From Neptunicoccus cionae (lineage in GTDB: Bacteria; Pseudomonadota; Alphaproteobacteria; Rhodobacterales; Rhodobacteraceae), in the NCBI RefSeq assembly GCF_014643735.1, contig NZ_BMKA01000003.1, positions 434,001-498,000 of the forward strand: DNA of 64,000 nt. The letters are read 5' to 3'. Position numbers and translations under genes: made by a program. The notes beneath the pieces are model-generated. The model ran no database searches. It worked only from the letters and a program-made list of their open reading frames with translations, and had not been told where the DNA came from. This document shows positions 24,401 through 33,041 of the stretch, piece after piece; the stretch's first letter is position 1; every line of letters begins with the position of its first letter.

Positions 24401-27076
24401 TGTAAGCTGACCGGCGATCTTGGCCGCAGACAGGTCTGCAATTTGTGCATCCGTAAGCTGCCCCGTGACCTTGCCGGCAGAGACCTCGGAAAGTCGCGCA
24501 TCAACAACAGTCCCCGTTAGCTTTGCCGCATCGATCTCGGCAAGCTGTGCATCCGACAATTGCCCCGTTACATCAACAGCCGCCACTTCGGCCGTCCACA
24601 CCCCGCCATGGAAGCGGTAGAGTTTGCCATCCACCGTAAACACCACCAGCCGGCCCTCATAGTTCCCCACAGTTGGCAAAGCCGAGACAATCTCGGGCGG
24701 GCGAATGCTGGAGGCAAAATCCTCGGAGACCAGGCGGATGTCTTGCGTGGAGACAGCAACCCAAGCCGTCCAGGACACAGGCCGCGCGGTGCCGGTGATA
24801 TATTTCGCGCGACATTCATAGGCTGTGGCGGCCACAAGTCCGGATTCAACCAACAGCTCGCCTTCCTCAAAATCACGGCTCTGCGCGCGGCTCACAATGG
24901 ATGTCTGTCCTGCAATGCGGATCTGGAACTTGATCCCGATGATATCTTCCACCGTGCCGTTCCAGGTCATCACCAGCGCCGCGCGCCGCTGCTGCCCCGC
25001 ACTGTCCTGCACCGCAGCCGCCTGCGCCTGGAAGCCCACCACGCCCTGCGCGCTCGGGCGCACCGGAAGCAGTGGCACCGGTACAACCGGCACATAATCC
25101 GAGGTATGGTCCCAAGAGCCATGATCTGCCGGATCCACCTCTGTGAGATCCACAATCACATCACAATTGGGCAGATCGATCAGACCATCCACGCGGAACT
25201 GTTTGGCATCGTAGCCATTGCGGATGCTGGTCCAGGTCACCACATCGCCGGGCTCAATCAGACGGAACCGCGCTGGCAAAGAATGGGTATGCCGGCGGGC
25301 ACGCCGCGCCGCCGCCAATTCCCCTGTGAGCAACCGCTGGGCTTGGGCTGGAAAGGGCACAAAAGACAGCTGCACATCGGTCAACAACCGACGGCCGCCA
25401 TCCTCGAGTTCATAATTCGGGTTATAAAGCGGCGGGGTGGAACGCATCACATAGCCCTCATCGGGCGAAGGATAGGTCGCAACCACCCCGTTGACCGTAT
25501 CCGACAGACCAAAAAACGGCGTGAAGCTTTGCGGCGCAAGGCTCAAAATATCCGCATCGCTAAAATGCGCGATCGGCGCATCCGGTGCCCCCACATAGAT
25601 CTTGAAGATCCCGCCCACTTCACTCATCCGCCCCGCACAAGCGGTCAGGATCGCTTCAAAGGCCGAACCGATCTCGGAGTTGACGGTCACCTCACCCGCA
25701 CAGCGGTAAATCGGCTCAAGCCCGTCTTCGCCCTCAATCTCCGCGCGGCATTTCTCAATCTGGGCAATCCAATGGGCCGCCGGCAGGCGCGCAGTGCTCA
25801 ACCCCTGCAACCCGTAAAACCACTGTGGGACAATCGTATCAAAGGCTAGATCCGCCGTATAAACCACATAGCCAGACCCCGCATCCGTGGCACCAGCACC
25901 AATCATAATCTCCAGCTGGGGATCGGTGAGGCTGGTCAGATCATAGTCCGTGATCTCCACAAAGCCGCCCGCACCGCCGCCTTTGATTTCCGGCTGGATT
26001 TCACCGCCGCCTTCGCCTGCCGCGAAGATCCTTTCCTGACCCTCCGCGCCATTGCCATGGGGCGCAAAGCCCGAGGCAACCCCGATGTGATCATCGGACG
26101 CCCGCGCAATCCCCCCCGCCGCCGTCCAGGTTGCGATCACCGTTGCGCCATCTTTGAGGATCACCGTGGTGGCAGCCCCATTGGCATTGGTCAGACCGCC
26201 ACCGCCGCCGCCCACCAGCTTCAGGGACAAAGTTGATTTATCCGCCCCCAGCGCGACGGTGGAATTTTCGTCAGTGCCCCCCGCAGCGCCCGGATCGCGG
26301 TAATAAAACCCGCGTGCCAGATTATAGGCCTGCACCGCGGGCAAAGCATCGCCGTCCCCGCCCCAGCTTTGCGGAGCATCCCAACGCTGGGGACCTGATC
26401 CGCCCTGGCTGCTGTCCTTGCTGATGTCGTAGAGTTTCACCCCGTTGAGCACGAACTTGGAGGTGGGAAAGCCGGTGAAGATTTCCGCATTCACCCGGAA
26501 GGTCACCACCGCATAAGCAATGCCGCGCCCCACCCGTGTGGCCTCATAGATCCGGGGCGCACCCGAGTTCACCGTGCCCGTCAAAAATTCATCGGCAAAG
26601 AGCTGGGTGCCATCATGAAAGCGGATCCAGGCATGATCTTTCTCGCCCTCACGGTATTCCACAGCCGCCAGACCCCGCTCATCGCCGGTGTCTTCCAATG
26701 TGACCGCGCGCCCCTCGATAAACCAGCGGTTCAGCCCCGCCACAGGCAGATCCGACAGCGCAATCACCTGGGTGTAATACGCATTGGGCGTGCCGCCCGC
26801 TTCACCCCATTCCGAATGCCAGACCAGCGAACCCGCAGAGAGCCCGGGCCCCAAGACAAAAGAGCGCGGCACACTGCCCCCGGTGCGCACCGAGCCCTGG
26901 ATCGAGAAGGGTGTCGATCCGCCCTTCTTGGAAAAAGCCATGGCCAGCGCAGAAACACCAAGTTGCACGGCTGCGCGCAGTAAAAAATTGCCCACTGCAA
27001 TCTGGAAGGCCCCAACCGTGATGGTCCAGGAGCTGATCAAAGAAATGGTGGACGCGATAGCGGTAAAAACAGCCAT
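21455..27076 (-). CDS. Tail tip / central fibre protein with long repeat region
   Basis: The 1873-residue protein starts MAVFTAIASTISLISSW with hydrophobic segments, then a large domain typical of gpJ-like tip proteins with a fibronectin-like section. About residues 825-1100 are imperfect repeats of the kind VTGQLTDAQIADLSAAKI and IETAKLAAGAVVADKI. Two beta-rich modules that may bind sugars follow (about 1105-1250 and 1300-1480), separated by more repeats, then a second repeat block (about 1525-1690) and a C-terminal domain with GWRIKKNGDAEFNDLIVR. It probably recognises the host surface. The start at 27076 has GGAAT eight bases ahead and follows the GNAT stop by four bases. Confidence 0.85.
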   Translation of the reverse strand: MAVFTAIASTISLISSWTITVGAFQIAVGNFLLRAAVQLGVSALAMAFSKKGGSTPFSIQGSVRTGGSVPRSFVLGPGLSAGSLVWHSEWGEAGGTPNAYYTQVIALSDLPVAGLNRWFIEGRAVTLEDTGDERGLAAVEYREGEKDHAWIRFHDGTQLFADEFLTGTVNSGAPRIYEATRVGRGIAYAVVTFRVNAEIFTGFPTSKFVLNGVKLYDISKDSSQGGSGPQRWDAPQSWGGDGDALPAVQAYNLARGFYYRDPGAAGGTDENSTVALGADKSTLSLKLVGGGGGGLTNANGAATTVILKDGATVIATWTAAGGIARASDDHIGVASGFAPHGNGAEGQERIFAAGEGGGEIQPEIKGGGAGGFVEITDYDLTSLTDPQLEIMIGAGATDAGSGYVVYTADLAFDTIVPQWFYGLQGLSTARLPAAHWIAQIEKCRAEIEGEDGLEPIYRCAGEVTVNSEIGSAFEAILTACAGRMSEVGGIFKIYVGAPDAPIAHFSDADILSLAPQSFTPFFGLSDTVNGVVATYPSPDEGYVMRSTPPLYNPNYELEDGGRRLLTDVQLSFVPFPAQAQRLLTGELAAARRARRHTHSLPARFRLIEPGDVVTWTSIRNGYDAKQFRVDGLIDLPNCDVIVDLTEVDPADHGSWDHTSDYVPVVPVPLLPVRPSAQGVVGFQAQAAAVQDSAGQQRRAALVMTWNGTVEDIIGIKFQIRIAGQTSIVSRAQSRDFEEGELLVESGLVAATAYECRAKYITGTARPVSWTAWVAVSTQDIRLVSEDFASSIRPPEIVSALPTVGNYEGRLVVFTVDGKLYRFHGGVWTAEVAAVDVTGQLSDAQLAEIDAAKLTGTVVDARLSEVSAGKVTGQLTDAQIADLSAAKIAGQLTNAQIADIAAAKVTGQMTSAQIAGLDAAKLTGTLPEARVASLAASKITGQMTNAQIGALDAAKLSGTVVEARLASLNASKLTGTIAEARIASVAAAKVTGQMSNAQIADLAAAKITGAITGTQITDGAISTAKVAAGAIETAKLAAGAVVADKIASNAVTAAKVQAGAIETAKLAAGAVVADKIAADAVVADKIAAGAVTASKLTVGYLENLNLDPDFTDHAAWGANSNLVWQIGGGNWGSPNIARLSGYFDAYTVITSKNIFTLDIEGEELWLSYRARVISGTGRVYVDLQLSKNPDFTGTNGVDFTFAGIGFVTATSLTRLADKIVVPSGYRYGRIRMIKGNDGTTDCFIGDIQVRRKSRGELIVDGSIIAEKIASGAVDTAKLAAGAVIADKIASNAVTAVKVQAGAIETAKLAAGAVVADKIAAGSVATTKLAIGGGGNLMENSNWIAGVSSFVLGASDIKGEHSLSIRSAGSNYAGTSYKTAHAFQNGVSAGTQSIYFHALNGGISDGFPAVAGEWYEASMYLYALRCDATISVTFRNASGGWLGFVQSGNVVNSGGSDNPDGWARLWVKGQAPANTAMVSIIVYKSGTTSGTTSYLFMHKPMLAKTHAAATEPTPYAVSGATFITGSEILTGAIQADAIASSAVTTAKLAAGAVVADKIASNAITAAKIQAGAITAGKIASGSIVADDIAANTITAAEIKAGAVTASELAVNAVYAQHITAGAITAGKIAAGSIVADDIAANTITATEIKAGAVTSSELATNSVAAQHITADAIVAGHIATGAITSGMGVFSGPLQSDDFASGAAGWRIKKNGDAEFNDLIVRSSLTADAVSDGSEDYVGGAGQYNYDATVVDVTFEGQEGDKSVQPNRVFDIAAYWQMRCYGSNTASGNKIPVRGRVQYRLTVGGATGAWVDVHTSAPALNDTWADYYYIESFSFKADYVEFRLTAHPDVNSPSGAYSFQNNFRRIGISAYSVRR

Positions 27077-27080
27077 GATC

Positions 27081-27527
27081 TTATTCCAGTATTTTGAGAG
27101 ATTTCTGCTCACAGAGCGCAAAACCTGCGCCTGCAAAAAACCGCGCCACACGCGGGTCGTTCAAATTGGACAGCCCGGCCGCCGCGCAGCCCTCTGCCCG
27201 TGCCCAAGCCTCATAGGCAGTGAGCAAGTCCCGTGATCCACGGCCCCGATGCTGCGGATCCACCCAGAACACCAGTTCCTGGGCAATGCGCACCGGCGCC
27301 AGCGGCGAGATCGATGTGCTGGCCGCCAAAACACCGCGCAGCGCGCCGTTCACCTCGAGCACCAGGCACAGCTTGCGCGGATCCTCGATGTGGTCTTGTG
27401 CGGCGCGCGACGCATGGGCCGGATCAAAAGCAAAGGGAATGCCTGAGGCTGCATGGAAGGCCCGACACAGAGCCAGCACCGCAAAACGCTCATCGCCCCG
27501 CGCGGCGCGGAGAATACCCTGCCCCAT
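27081..27527 (-). CDS. GNAT-family N-acetyltransferase in the tail module
   Basis: The 148-residue product contains ELVFWVDPQHRGRGSRDLL, the acetyl-CoA-binding Q/RxxGxG/A motif, and NDPRVARFFAGAGF, typical of GNAT enzymes. The ATG at 27527 overlaps the stop of the preceding tail gene by one base; an upstream in-frame ATG (27569) lies within that gene. Inserted between two tail genes, it could modify a virion or host protein; the target is unknown. Confidence 0.8.
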   Translation of the reverse strand: MGQGILRAARGDERFAVLALCRAFHAASGIPFAFDPAHASRAAQDHIEDPRKLCLVLEVNGALRGVLAASTSISPLAPVRIAQELVFWVDPQHRGRGSRDLLTAYEAWARAEGCAAAGLSNLNDPRVARFFAGAGFALCEQKSLKILE

Positions 27528-28168
27528 CAGCTGTCCGCCGCATCGCGCACCGTGCCGCGCCGTCCCCAAAAGATCACCAGATCGCCGCAGCTGGTCACAT
27601 CGCGGTAAAAGTTATCGCCCGCTGCCCGCGCGATCTGGCTTTCATGGCTGCGCAGATCCGGATTGCCCCGCGTCAGCTCTTGCGCACTCGACACACATTT
27701 GATCGAGATACTGCCCTCGCCCCCTTCCGCCGGGGTTTCCACCGGCGCGCCGTCAATAAAGCCGACAAACCGCGAGGTGGCCGGTTCCACCATCTGCATG
27801 GTCTCAGGATCAAATTCACCACGGTAGATTTCCACCTTGGCTTGGCGGATATCGTAAACCCGCAGCAACTCATTGATCCGATCGTCCAACTGGGAGAAGG
27901 TCACCTCGATCTCTTGCACCGTCAGGTTCGAGACCATCGGAATCGGATCCACCGCAATCAAAGAGCCAACGCCTTTGAAGTCATAAGACACCACCAGACC
28001 TGTATCCGCATCGATCACTTGGGCCGAGACATCGCCGAGATCAGACCAGAAGCCTTCGGTGATCGGCGCGCCCGTGGCACGGACCCGCCCCGTGATCCGC
28101 ATAAAATCGCGCACCACAAGGGTTTGCGCCTCAAGCAAAGCCTGAGTGCTGACAGGAATACTCCGCAT
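27527..28168 (-). CDS. Tail tip / minor tail protein
   Basis: The 213-residue protein has beta-rich parts such as LVVRDFMRITGRV and KVEIYRGEFDPE, and IKCVSSAQELTRGNPDLRSH. It sits between a DUF2460-like gene and the tail tip protein gene, where lambda-like phages place minor tail proteins. I infer a baseplate or tail-tip role; no firm family was recognised. Confidence 0.72.
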   Translation of the reverse strand: MRSIPVSTQALLEAQTLVVRDFMRITGRVRATGAPITEGFWSDLGDVSAQVIDADTGLVVSYDFKGVGSLIAVDPIPMVSNLTVQEIEVTFSQLDDRINELLRVYDIRQAKVEIYRGEFDPETMQMVEPATSRFVGFIDGAPVETPAEGGEGSISIKCVSSAQELTRGNPDLRSHESQIARAAGDNFYRDVTSCGDLVIFWGRRGTVRDAADS

Positions 28169-28193
28169 GGGATCCCCTCCTAAAGTTAGAGTG

Positions 28194-28823
28194 TTACAAG
28201 ATTTGGATGGCCGTGAAGCTCACCGACGAGGTGCGCCCCTCCGCCAGGGACGGCGCGCCTTGTCCGGGCTCGAGGATCATCTCGCAGGCGGCGCGATTGA
28301 CGGTGACCGCAGCGCCAATTTCCGCCCCCGGGCGCAGCGCGGGGCGCAGTTTGAACTTTTTGGAGGCCCCAGGCGTCACAATTTTGCCCGCCTCCACCAC
28401 CATATGCAGCGCGCGGCTTGGGCGTGGCCCATACTCAAACCCGATGTAATCCCCCGGGCGCAACTCCAACCCGCCATCAGGCGCGGTCAGCTGGATGCTG
28501 AAGGCATCTTCAGAATAGAGATTTGAGATCGACAGAGCACCGCCATAGCCGCCCGGATGGGCGATCGGAAACGGCCGGCGCAGATCATGGGCCAAGAATG
28601 AGCGTGCCGATCCGTTGAGCGAGATCAGCGCCGCCTCGATCGCCGCTGCATCCGCAATGCGCGCCGGTGCCGTGGTATAGCTGGCCCGCCACAGGGCCGA
28701 GCCCAGATCTTTGGCTTGGGTCACCCCGCCCGCCGTGCGGCTCAATTCCTGACGGAACAGCGGCCAGAAGGTGGTGGTCTTAATGGTGCAGAGATCAAAC
28801 AGATCAGACCGCGGATCCGCCAT
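28194..28823 (-). CDS. Minor tail protein
   Basis: This 209-residue product follows the tape measure gene (one-base overlap at 28823). It has a helical start and a beta-rich remainder (YIGFEYGPRPSRALHMV, CEMILEPGQG). The location fits a distal tail protein that closes the tail tube below the tape measure. Confidence 0.72.
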   Translation of the reverse strand: MADPRSDLFDLCTIKTTTFWPLFRQELSRTAGGVTQAKDLGSALWRASYTTAPARIADAAAIEAALISLNGSARSFLAHDLRRPFPIAHPGGYGGALSISNLYSEDAFSIQLTAPDGGLELRPGDYIGFEYGPRPSRALHMVVEAGKIVTPGASKKFKLRPALRPGAEIGAAVTVNRAACEMILEPGQGAPSLAEGRTSSVSFTAIQIL

Positions 28824-31030
28824 TACAACTTCCTTCCCGATTGTGCCTTCAAGACCGCCTGTTGCACCTTGCCGTTAAACTGCGCCGCATCCGCCCGCAT
28901 CCGTTGATCCAACTCTTGCACCGCCTGCACCGAAGCCCCCCGCGCATCAATATTGGGCGCATAGCTAAAGCGCATACCGCCCCCGCCCATGCTGCCGATC
29001 TTATTGTTGGGAATGACCTGCGCCCCCATGGGCAGGTTCACCAGTTCCGGCCCGCGTTCACCGACCCAAGACAGACCGCCCCGCCAATTGTCCGTTCCAA
29101 GCGCGTTGTTCCCGATCAGGCTGCCGGAGAACCAGTCATCCCCCCCTAAGATCTTGGAGATCCCCCGCACGGCGAGGATTTTGACAATCTCCAGACCAAA
29201 GCCCACCAAAGCCTCCCGCCCGCTTTCGATCTGGTTGATCAAATTGCCAAAAGCCCCGTTCAGATCCTCCGCAAGGGTGCCACCGGCTGTGCCCGCATCG
29301 TCCAGCGTGTCTTTGACGGATTTCACCCCCGCAGCGGCTGCGCCCGCCAGCTTGGGGGTTTCCCCAAAGGCCTCATTGATCTGTTTGGCGCGCAGAATAT
29401 ACTCCGCATCCGTAATCACGCCTTCCTGCTTGGCTTTGGTCAACAACTGCATCGCCGCTGCCAGCTGCTTGGCTTTGGAGGCCGCCGGATCAATGGTCGC
29501 AATCAACTTTTGCAAATCCGTGTTTAATTTGGAAACGCCAAGCGGATCATCCCCGCCACCGCCACCGCCATTATCAGACCCCACCGGACGCGTGCCGCGT
29601 GCGGGATATTGGCTCATCTCAAAACCCTGCATCACCTTTTGCAGCCGTTCAAGATCAGCCTGCCGATCCGCAATCATCTGACTGTAAACCTCAGCAGCAA
29701 GCGCCGCATCATCCTCCGCCTGCTCAACCTCATCATCCGCAAAGAGGTTGCCAGGCATCGCCTCGCGCCGCATTTTGGCTTGCTGCACCGCGCGGTCCGT
29801 CTCAGCGCGCGCAAGTTCATATTCAGCCTGAGCCGCCGTGATCGCCGCGCGCGCTTGTGAGATATGGGTTGCGATCAATTCGCGCCCGGATGCCACAGCA
29901 TCGCCGTTGGCCGTGTCCACGGTTTCCAATGCTGCAAGCAATTCCTTTTCAGCCGTTGTTGCCTCATCCGCCGCCGTGGCGTTCTCCCCCAGACGCGTGG
30001 ACAAAAGAAACACACCGCCCGCGACGGCCGCCACCGCCAAGCCAATGGGCCCGCTAAAAAACGCCATCGCAGCCCCGAGCGCAATCATTGCAGCCCCTGC
30101 CAATTCCGCATGATCAATCAGTGCCACCAGCCCCCGAGACAGGGCCGCAACGCCCCGCGCGATAGTCGTGCCAAACACCGCAGCCGCCTCGATAAAGGCC
30201 GGGTCCAGAATAGCCCTGGCCAGATCCCCAAAGGCCTCCACCAGCGTGGACACCGCCGCTTGCAACGGACCGCCCGCCACACTGGCCGCCTGGAAGTTCA
30301 CCGCCAGCTCCCGCAGCACAGGCGCCAGCCCCACCGCCAGCTGGTTGCGCATGCCTTCAAAGACAAAACTCACCCGAGACAGCGCATCATTGGCCGCCTC
30401 AACCCCGGCCGCCATGTCGCCTGACATGCTCAGCCCGTATTTCTGCACCTCTGTGCGCGCCGCCCGAATGGCCCCCGAGCCTTGCAGCAAAGCCAGCGAG
30501 ACCTCATTGGAGCGCACGCCAAATTCCCGCATCACACCCGCCGCATCCTGCGCACTCATGCCCATGTCATTGATCCGATCGGCAATCGCTCCAAAGCGCG
30601 CGTCCACATCCATGTCCATCAAGGTGCGCGCATCAAGTCCGAGCATTTTCAGGGCCTTGGCGGCTGGCCCCGTGCCTTTGGTGGCCGCTTCCGCCAGGCG
30701 TTTGCCCATCATCTGCACCGCGCCGTTCATCTCCCCCACAGCGACACCCGCATCCGAGCCTGCAATCTGCAAGGCCCGCAGCCCGTCAATGGTGCCATCC
30801 ACCGAGCGCGCCATTTTGGCCTGCGCATCCACCGCAGACAGCCCGCCTTTGGTCATCGCCACCATCCCCGCCGAAGCCGCCGCAAAAGCCGCCCCTGCCG
30901 CAACGCCGCTCACTTTGGCCGCCCGCGACAGGCTGCCCATCAAAGCCTTGGCCCGCCCGATCCCGCGTGCCAGATCCGACGTATCCGCCCCGATCGAGAC
31001 GCCGAGTTTTCCGATGTTCTGATTTGCCAT
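28823..31030 (-). CDS. Tail tape measure protein
   Basis: The 735-residue protein has a long helical N-terminal region (ADTSDLARGIGRAKALMGSL...), hydrophobic helices at about 270-345, a coiled region with many Ala, Glu and Gln (AAQAEYELARAETDRAV), and a glycine-rich C terminus. It is the longest helical gene directly after the two frameshifted tail chaperone frames, as in lambda gpH. It sets tail length and is probably ejected on infection. Confidence 0.85.
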   Translation of the reverse strand: MANQNIGKLGVSIGADTSDLARGIGRAKALMGSLSRAAKVSGVAAGAAFAAASAGMVAMTKGGLSAVDAQAKMARSVDGTIDGLRALQIAGSDAGVAVGEMNGAVQMMGKRLAEAATKGTGPAAKALKMLGLDARTLMDMDVDARFGAIADRINDMGMSAQDAAGVMREFGVRSNEVSLALLQGSGAIRAARTEVQKYGLSMSGDMAAGVEAANDALSRVSFVFEGMRNQLAVGLAPVLRELAVNFQAASVAGGPLQAAVSTLVEAFGDLARAILDPAFIEAAAVFGTTIARGVAALSRGLVALIDHAELAGAAMIALGAAMAFFSGPIGLAVAAVAGGVFLLSTRLGENATAADEATTAEKELLAALETVDTANGDAVASGRELIATHISQARAAITAAQAEYELARAETDRAVQQAKMRREAMPGNLFADDEVEQAEDDAALAAEVYSQMIADRQADLERLQKVMQGFEMSQYPARGTRPVGSDNGGGGGGDDPLGVSKLNTDLQKLIATIDPAASKAKQLAAAMQLLTKAKQEGVITDAEYILRAKQINEAFGETPKLAGAAAAGVKSVKDTLDDAGTAGGTLAEDLNGAFGNLINQIESGREALVGFGLEIVKILAVRGISKILGGDDWFSGSLIGNNALGTDNWRGGLSWVGERGPELVNLPMGAQVIPNNKIGSMGGGGMRFSYAPNIDARGASVQAVQELDQRMRADAAQFNGKVQQAVLKAQSGRKL

Positions 31031-31385
31031 CAGGTCTCTTCCCTTAATTTACGCACATCCGCGAGTTGCGCGGGATCCCCGCCCCAGGCCAGAAACAACT
31101 GGTCCAGACCGATCTCTTGGTCTTGCAAGGTTTGGGTTGGCTTTTGGGGGTGGGTTTGCAGCAGGCTGGCGAGATCCGGCAGCTTGCTTTGACGGGACAA
31201 GGCCGCCACATGCCAGGCCAGCCAGACCCGCCCGTCCTGTTCATTCAGCAAGCGACGGCGCGCTCCTTCAAGGCGCACCACCAATTCGCGCGGGGTGATC
31301 CGCCAGAACCCTTCGGGATCAAGCCCGAAGGCTACATAGACCCGCTGCAACTCCAGCCAGTCCCAGCCTCTGGACGCGCCCTCTA
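31030..31385 (-). CDS. Tail assembly chaperone, -1 frame extension (gpT-like)
   Basis: This frame is open from the slippery site at 31386-31392 to the stop at 31030, about 118 residues starting VEGASRGWDWLELQRVYVAF. It holds PEGFWRITPRELVVRLEGA, typical of the second tail assembly chaperone of Rhodobacterales phages and GTAs. There is no ATG near its beginning; the only nearby start is a TTG (31350) without a ribosome site. It is therefore probably made as a fusion with the upstream frame by -1 frameshifting, about 239 residues in all, as in lambda gpGT. Confidence 0.75.
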
Positions 31386-31748
31386 CTTTCCCGGCGCACC
31401 CGCCCCCGCATCACCGTCTGCCCTGTCGCCACCTTCCCCGTCCTCTTCCGGAAAGGCCGCCACAATCGCATCCGTCATGATCCGCTGGTGATCCCCGCGC
31501 AGCCCGTCAATCAACCTGCCCGCGTCTTTAAGCGTGGCTTTGGGGCGTTCTTCCAGCATCAAAGCCCAGAAGATCAGGCGCAGATCTTTCATCCGCACCT
31601 TTTCCACCTCCTCAAAGCGCTCGAGAAACACATGGATTTGTTGATCCACAACCGCCTCCAACTCGCAGATGGCATTTGTGGACAGGGTCAGATTGATCTT
31701 TTCACCGTCAAACTCGGTCGTGATCTGACCGCGCAATTTATTTCCCAT
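31383..31748 (-). CDS. Tail assembly chaperone (gpG-like)
   Basis: The 121-residue protein MGNKLRGQITTEFDGEKINL has the beta-strand start and the helical part (AICELEAVVDQQIHVF, LIFWALMLEERPKATL) of GTA gp10-type chaperones. It ends in an acidic, glycine-rich tail just before the slippery heptamer. It lies between the tube protein and the tape measure, where this chaperone always sits. Such proteins coat the tape measure during tail assembly. Confidence 0.8.
   Translation of the reverse strand: MGNKLRGQITTEFDGEKINLTLSTNAICELEAVVDQQIHVFLERFEEVEKVRMKDLRLIFWALMLEERPKATLKDAGRLIDGLRGDHQRIMTDAIVAAFPEEDGEGGDRADGDAGAGAPGK
31386..31392 (-). other. Programmed -1 frameshift slippery site GGGAAAG
   Basis: On the minus strand the zero-frame reads ccG-GGA-AAG-TAG, a perfect X-XXY-YYZ heptamer placed directly before the stop codon of the first chaperone. 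Slipping back one base gives GGG-AAA-GTA and continues into the second chaperone frame. Lambda gene G uses the same heptamer. Confidence 0.82.
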
Positions 31749-31800
31749 GAGAGGGCCTTTCGAAGCTGGTTTAGGGATAAGTCGGAAGCGCTGCGCCCGA

Positions 31801-32232
31801 TTAAGAGGCCGCCGTCAGGGTTGGAATACCCGAGGGTTTCACCGTGAACTCGCCCGCCATTGTGGTGGTCGAGGGATCCCCGGGCTTCCAGCTTTGTGCA
31901 ATGCCGGAAAAATCCATCTTCACCCCATTCGGGAACGTAATCCGGAAGTCACCCTTGCCCGCAAGCATGGCGGCATACAGCGAATCCGTGGCCGAGGCGT
32001 TATAGTTAAACGCGATGGTGGCAGGATCCGTATCCAGCAAACCCGCGATATACTCGCGCGCATCATCTTCGCTTTCCAGATGGGTCACATCGATGGCCTC
32101 CCGGGTCATCCCCGGCGAGGTGATAGTGGTGATTTCAAAACCGACTTTGGTGTAAGTGGTGGATCCCCCATCCACACCGTCGCCGATGGAAAAGGTCGCT
32201 TTCATGCCAATTGTGGCGCTTGTTACGGGCAT
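31801..32232 (-). CDS. Major tail tube protein
   Basis: The 143-residue product contains MTREAIDVTHLESEDDAREY and FRITFPNGVKMDFSGI, characteristic of siphovirus tail tube proteins. It is beta-rich and forms the stacked rings of the non-contractile tail. It lies between the tail terminator-like gene and the chaperones, in standard order. Confidence 0.85.
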   Translation of the reverse strand: MPVTSATIGMKATFSIGDGVDGGSTTYTKVGFEITTITSPGMTREAIDVTHLESEDDAREYIAGLLDTDPATIAFNYNASATDSLYAAMLAGKGDFRITFPNGVKMDFSGIAQSWKPGDPSTTTMAGEFTVKPSGIPTLTAAS

Positions 32233-32254
32233 AGCCGAACTCCAGTTTTAAAGA

Positions 32255-32713
32255 TTAAAGAGAAGGATCATCCGGCGTCACGCCGTAAGTGATCTCGTAT
32301 TTCATCAGGCGGGTGCCGATCATCAGCGCCCCCTGATTTTGGGCGATCTCCACCGACATCAGCCGCAGACTGCGGGCAAGACCAAACCCGCCCGCAGTGA
32401 TCAGTGTTTGTTCGACAGCCAGCTGCATGTCATCCAGCCCGTCCATGGGATCGCCGCCGCCCCGCGCCATCAGAACCACATCAAGGAAAAGCTGACGTGT
32501 GACCTCGCTCAAAGCGTCATGAGACAGGCTTTCGCCCGAGGCAAAGACATAGAGTGCGGGCAGTTTGTCCTCGGGAACCACCCAACCCGAAGGCGGAATA
32601 TCCAGAATGGTGACCGCAACAGCCCCCGCACCCGCATCGACTTCCAGCACAACGCCATTCAACGCCGCTTTAAACCGATGCCGGATTTCTTTGGCCACCA
32701 AAGTGTCACTCAT
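32255..32713 (-). CDS. Tail terminator-like protein (gpU-like)
   Basis: This 152-residue protein (IRHRFKAALNGVVLEVDAG, LFLDVVLMARGGGDPMDGLDDM) has the mixed alpha-beta layout and position of lambda gpU-type proteins, which cap the tail tube. It overlaps the upstream gene by eight bases. Confidence 0.7.
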   Translation of the reverse strand: MSDTLVAKEIRHRFKAALNGVVLEVDAGAGAVAVTILDIPPSGWVVPEDKLPALYVFASGESLSHDALSEVTRQLFLDVVLMARGGGDPMDGLDDMQLAVEQTLITAGGFGLARSLRLMSVEIAQNQGALMIGTRLMKYEITYGVTPDDPSL

Positions 32714-33038
32714 CGTCAGGTACCTCTTCCAGCTGGGCTGTCACCAGCGCATCCGAGGCGGGGCTTGCACTCTCCTCGAGAAACAGGAAGCGGTAGATCT
32801 GCCCGTCCTTGGGATCAATCAGATCCCCTTCAGAAAGATCGACCAGCTCCGAGCGCGGTGCGCGCAGCACCGGCACAAGGGTTTCAATTTCAACCCCGTT
32901 GTGCCCATCGACGCGGCGCGGGACCTGGCGGAACACTGCCACCACATCGCGCGCCTGCGCTGTGCCATGATGCAAAGTCACGGGGCCACCAAATGCGCCG
33001 GCCAGCGCAGCGGCAACCCCGAGGAAGGGACCCTGCAT
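32706..33038 (-). CDS. Head-tail joining protein
   Basis: The 110-residue product (TLHHGTAQARDVVAVFRQVP, SEGDLIDPKDGQIYRFLF) is small and beta-rich like lambda gpFII-type joining proteins. It stands between the capsid accessory gene and the tail terminator gene. Assigned mainly by position. Confidence 0.65.
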   Translation of the reverse strand: MQGPFLGVAAALAGAFGGPVTLHHGTAQARDVVAVFRQVPRRVDGHNGVEIETLVPVLRAPRSELVDLSEGDLIDPKDGQIYRFLFLEESASPASDALVTAQLEEVPDDE

Positions 33039-33041
33039 AGT

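Noticed and set aside
22000-24600. CRISPR-like or tandem repeat array
   Set aside because: The repeats are codons of the tail protein (AAG/GCG-rich motif repeats) with no spacer pattern; no CRISPR array is seen anywhere in the window.
31030-31350. Independent gene starting with TTG at 31350
   Set aside because: No ribosome binding site, and the frame continues upstream to the slippery site, so frameshift expression explains it better.
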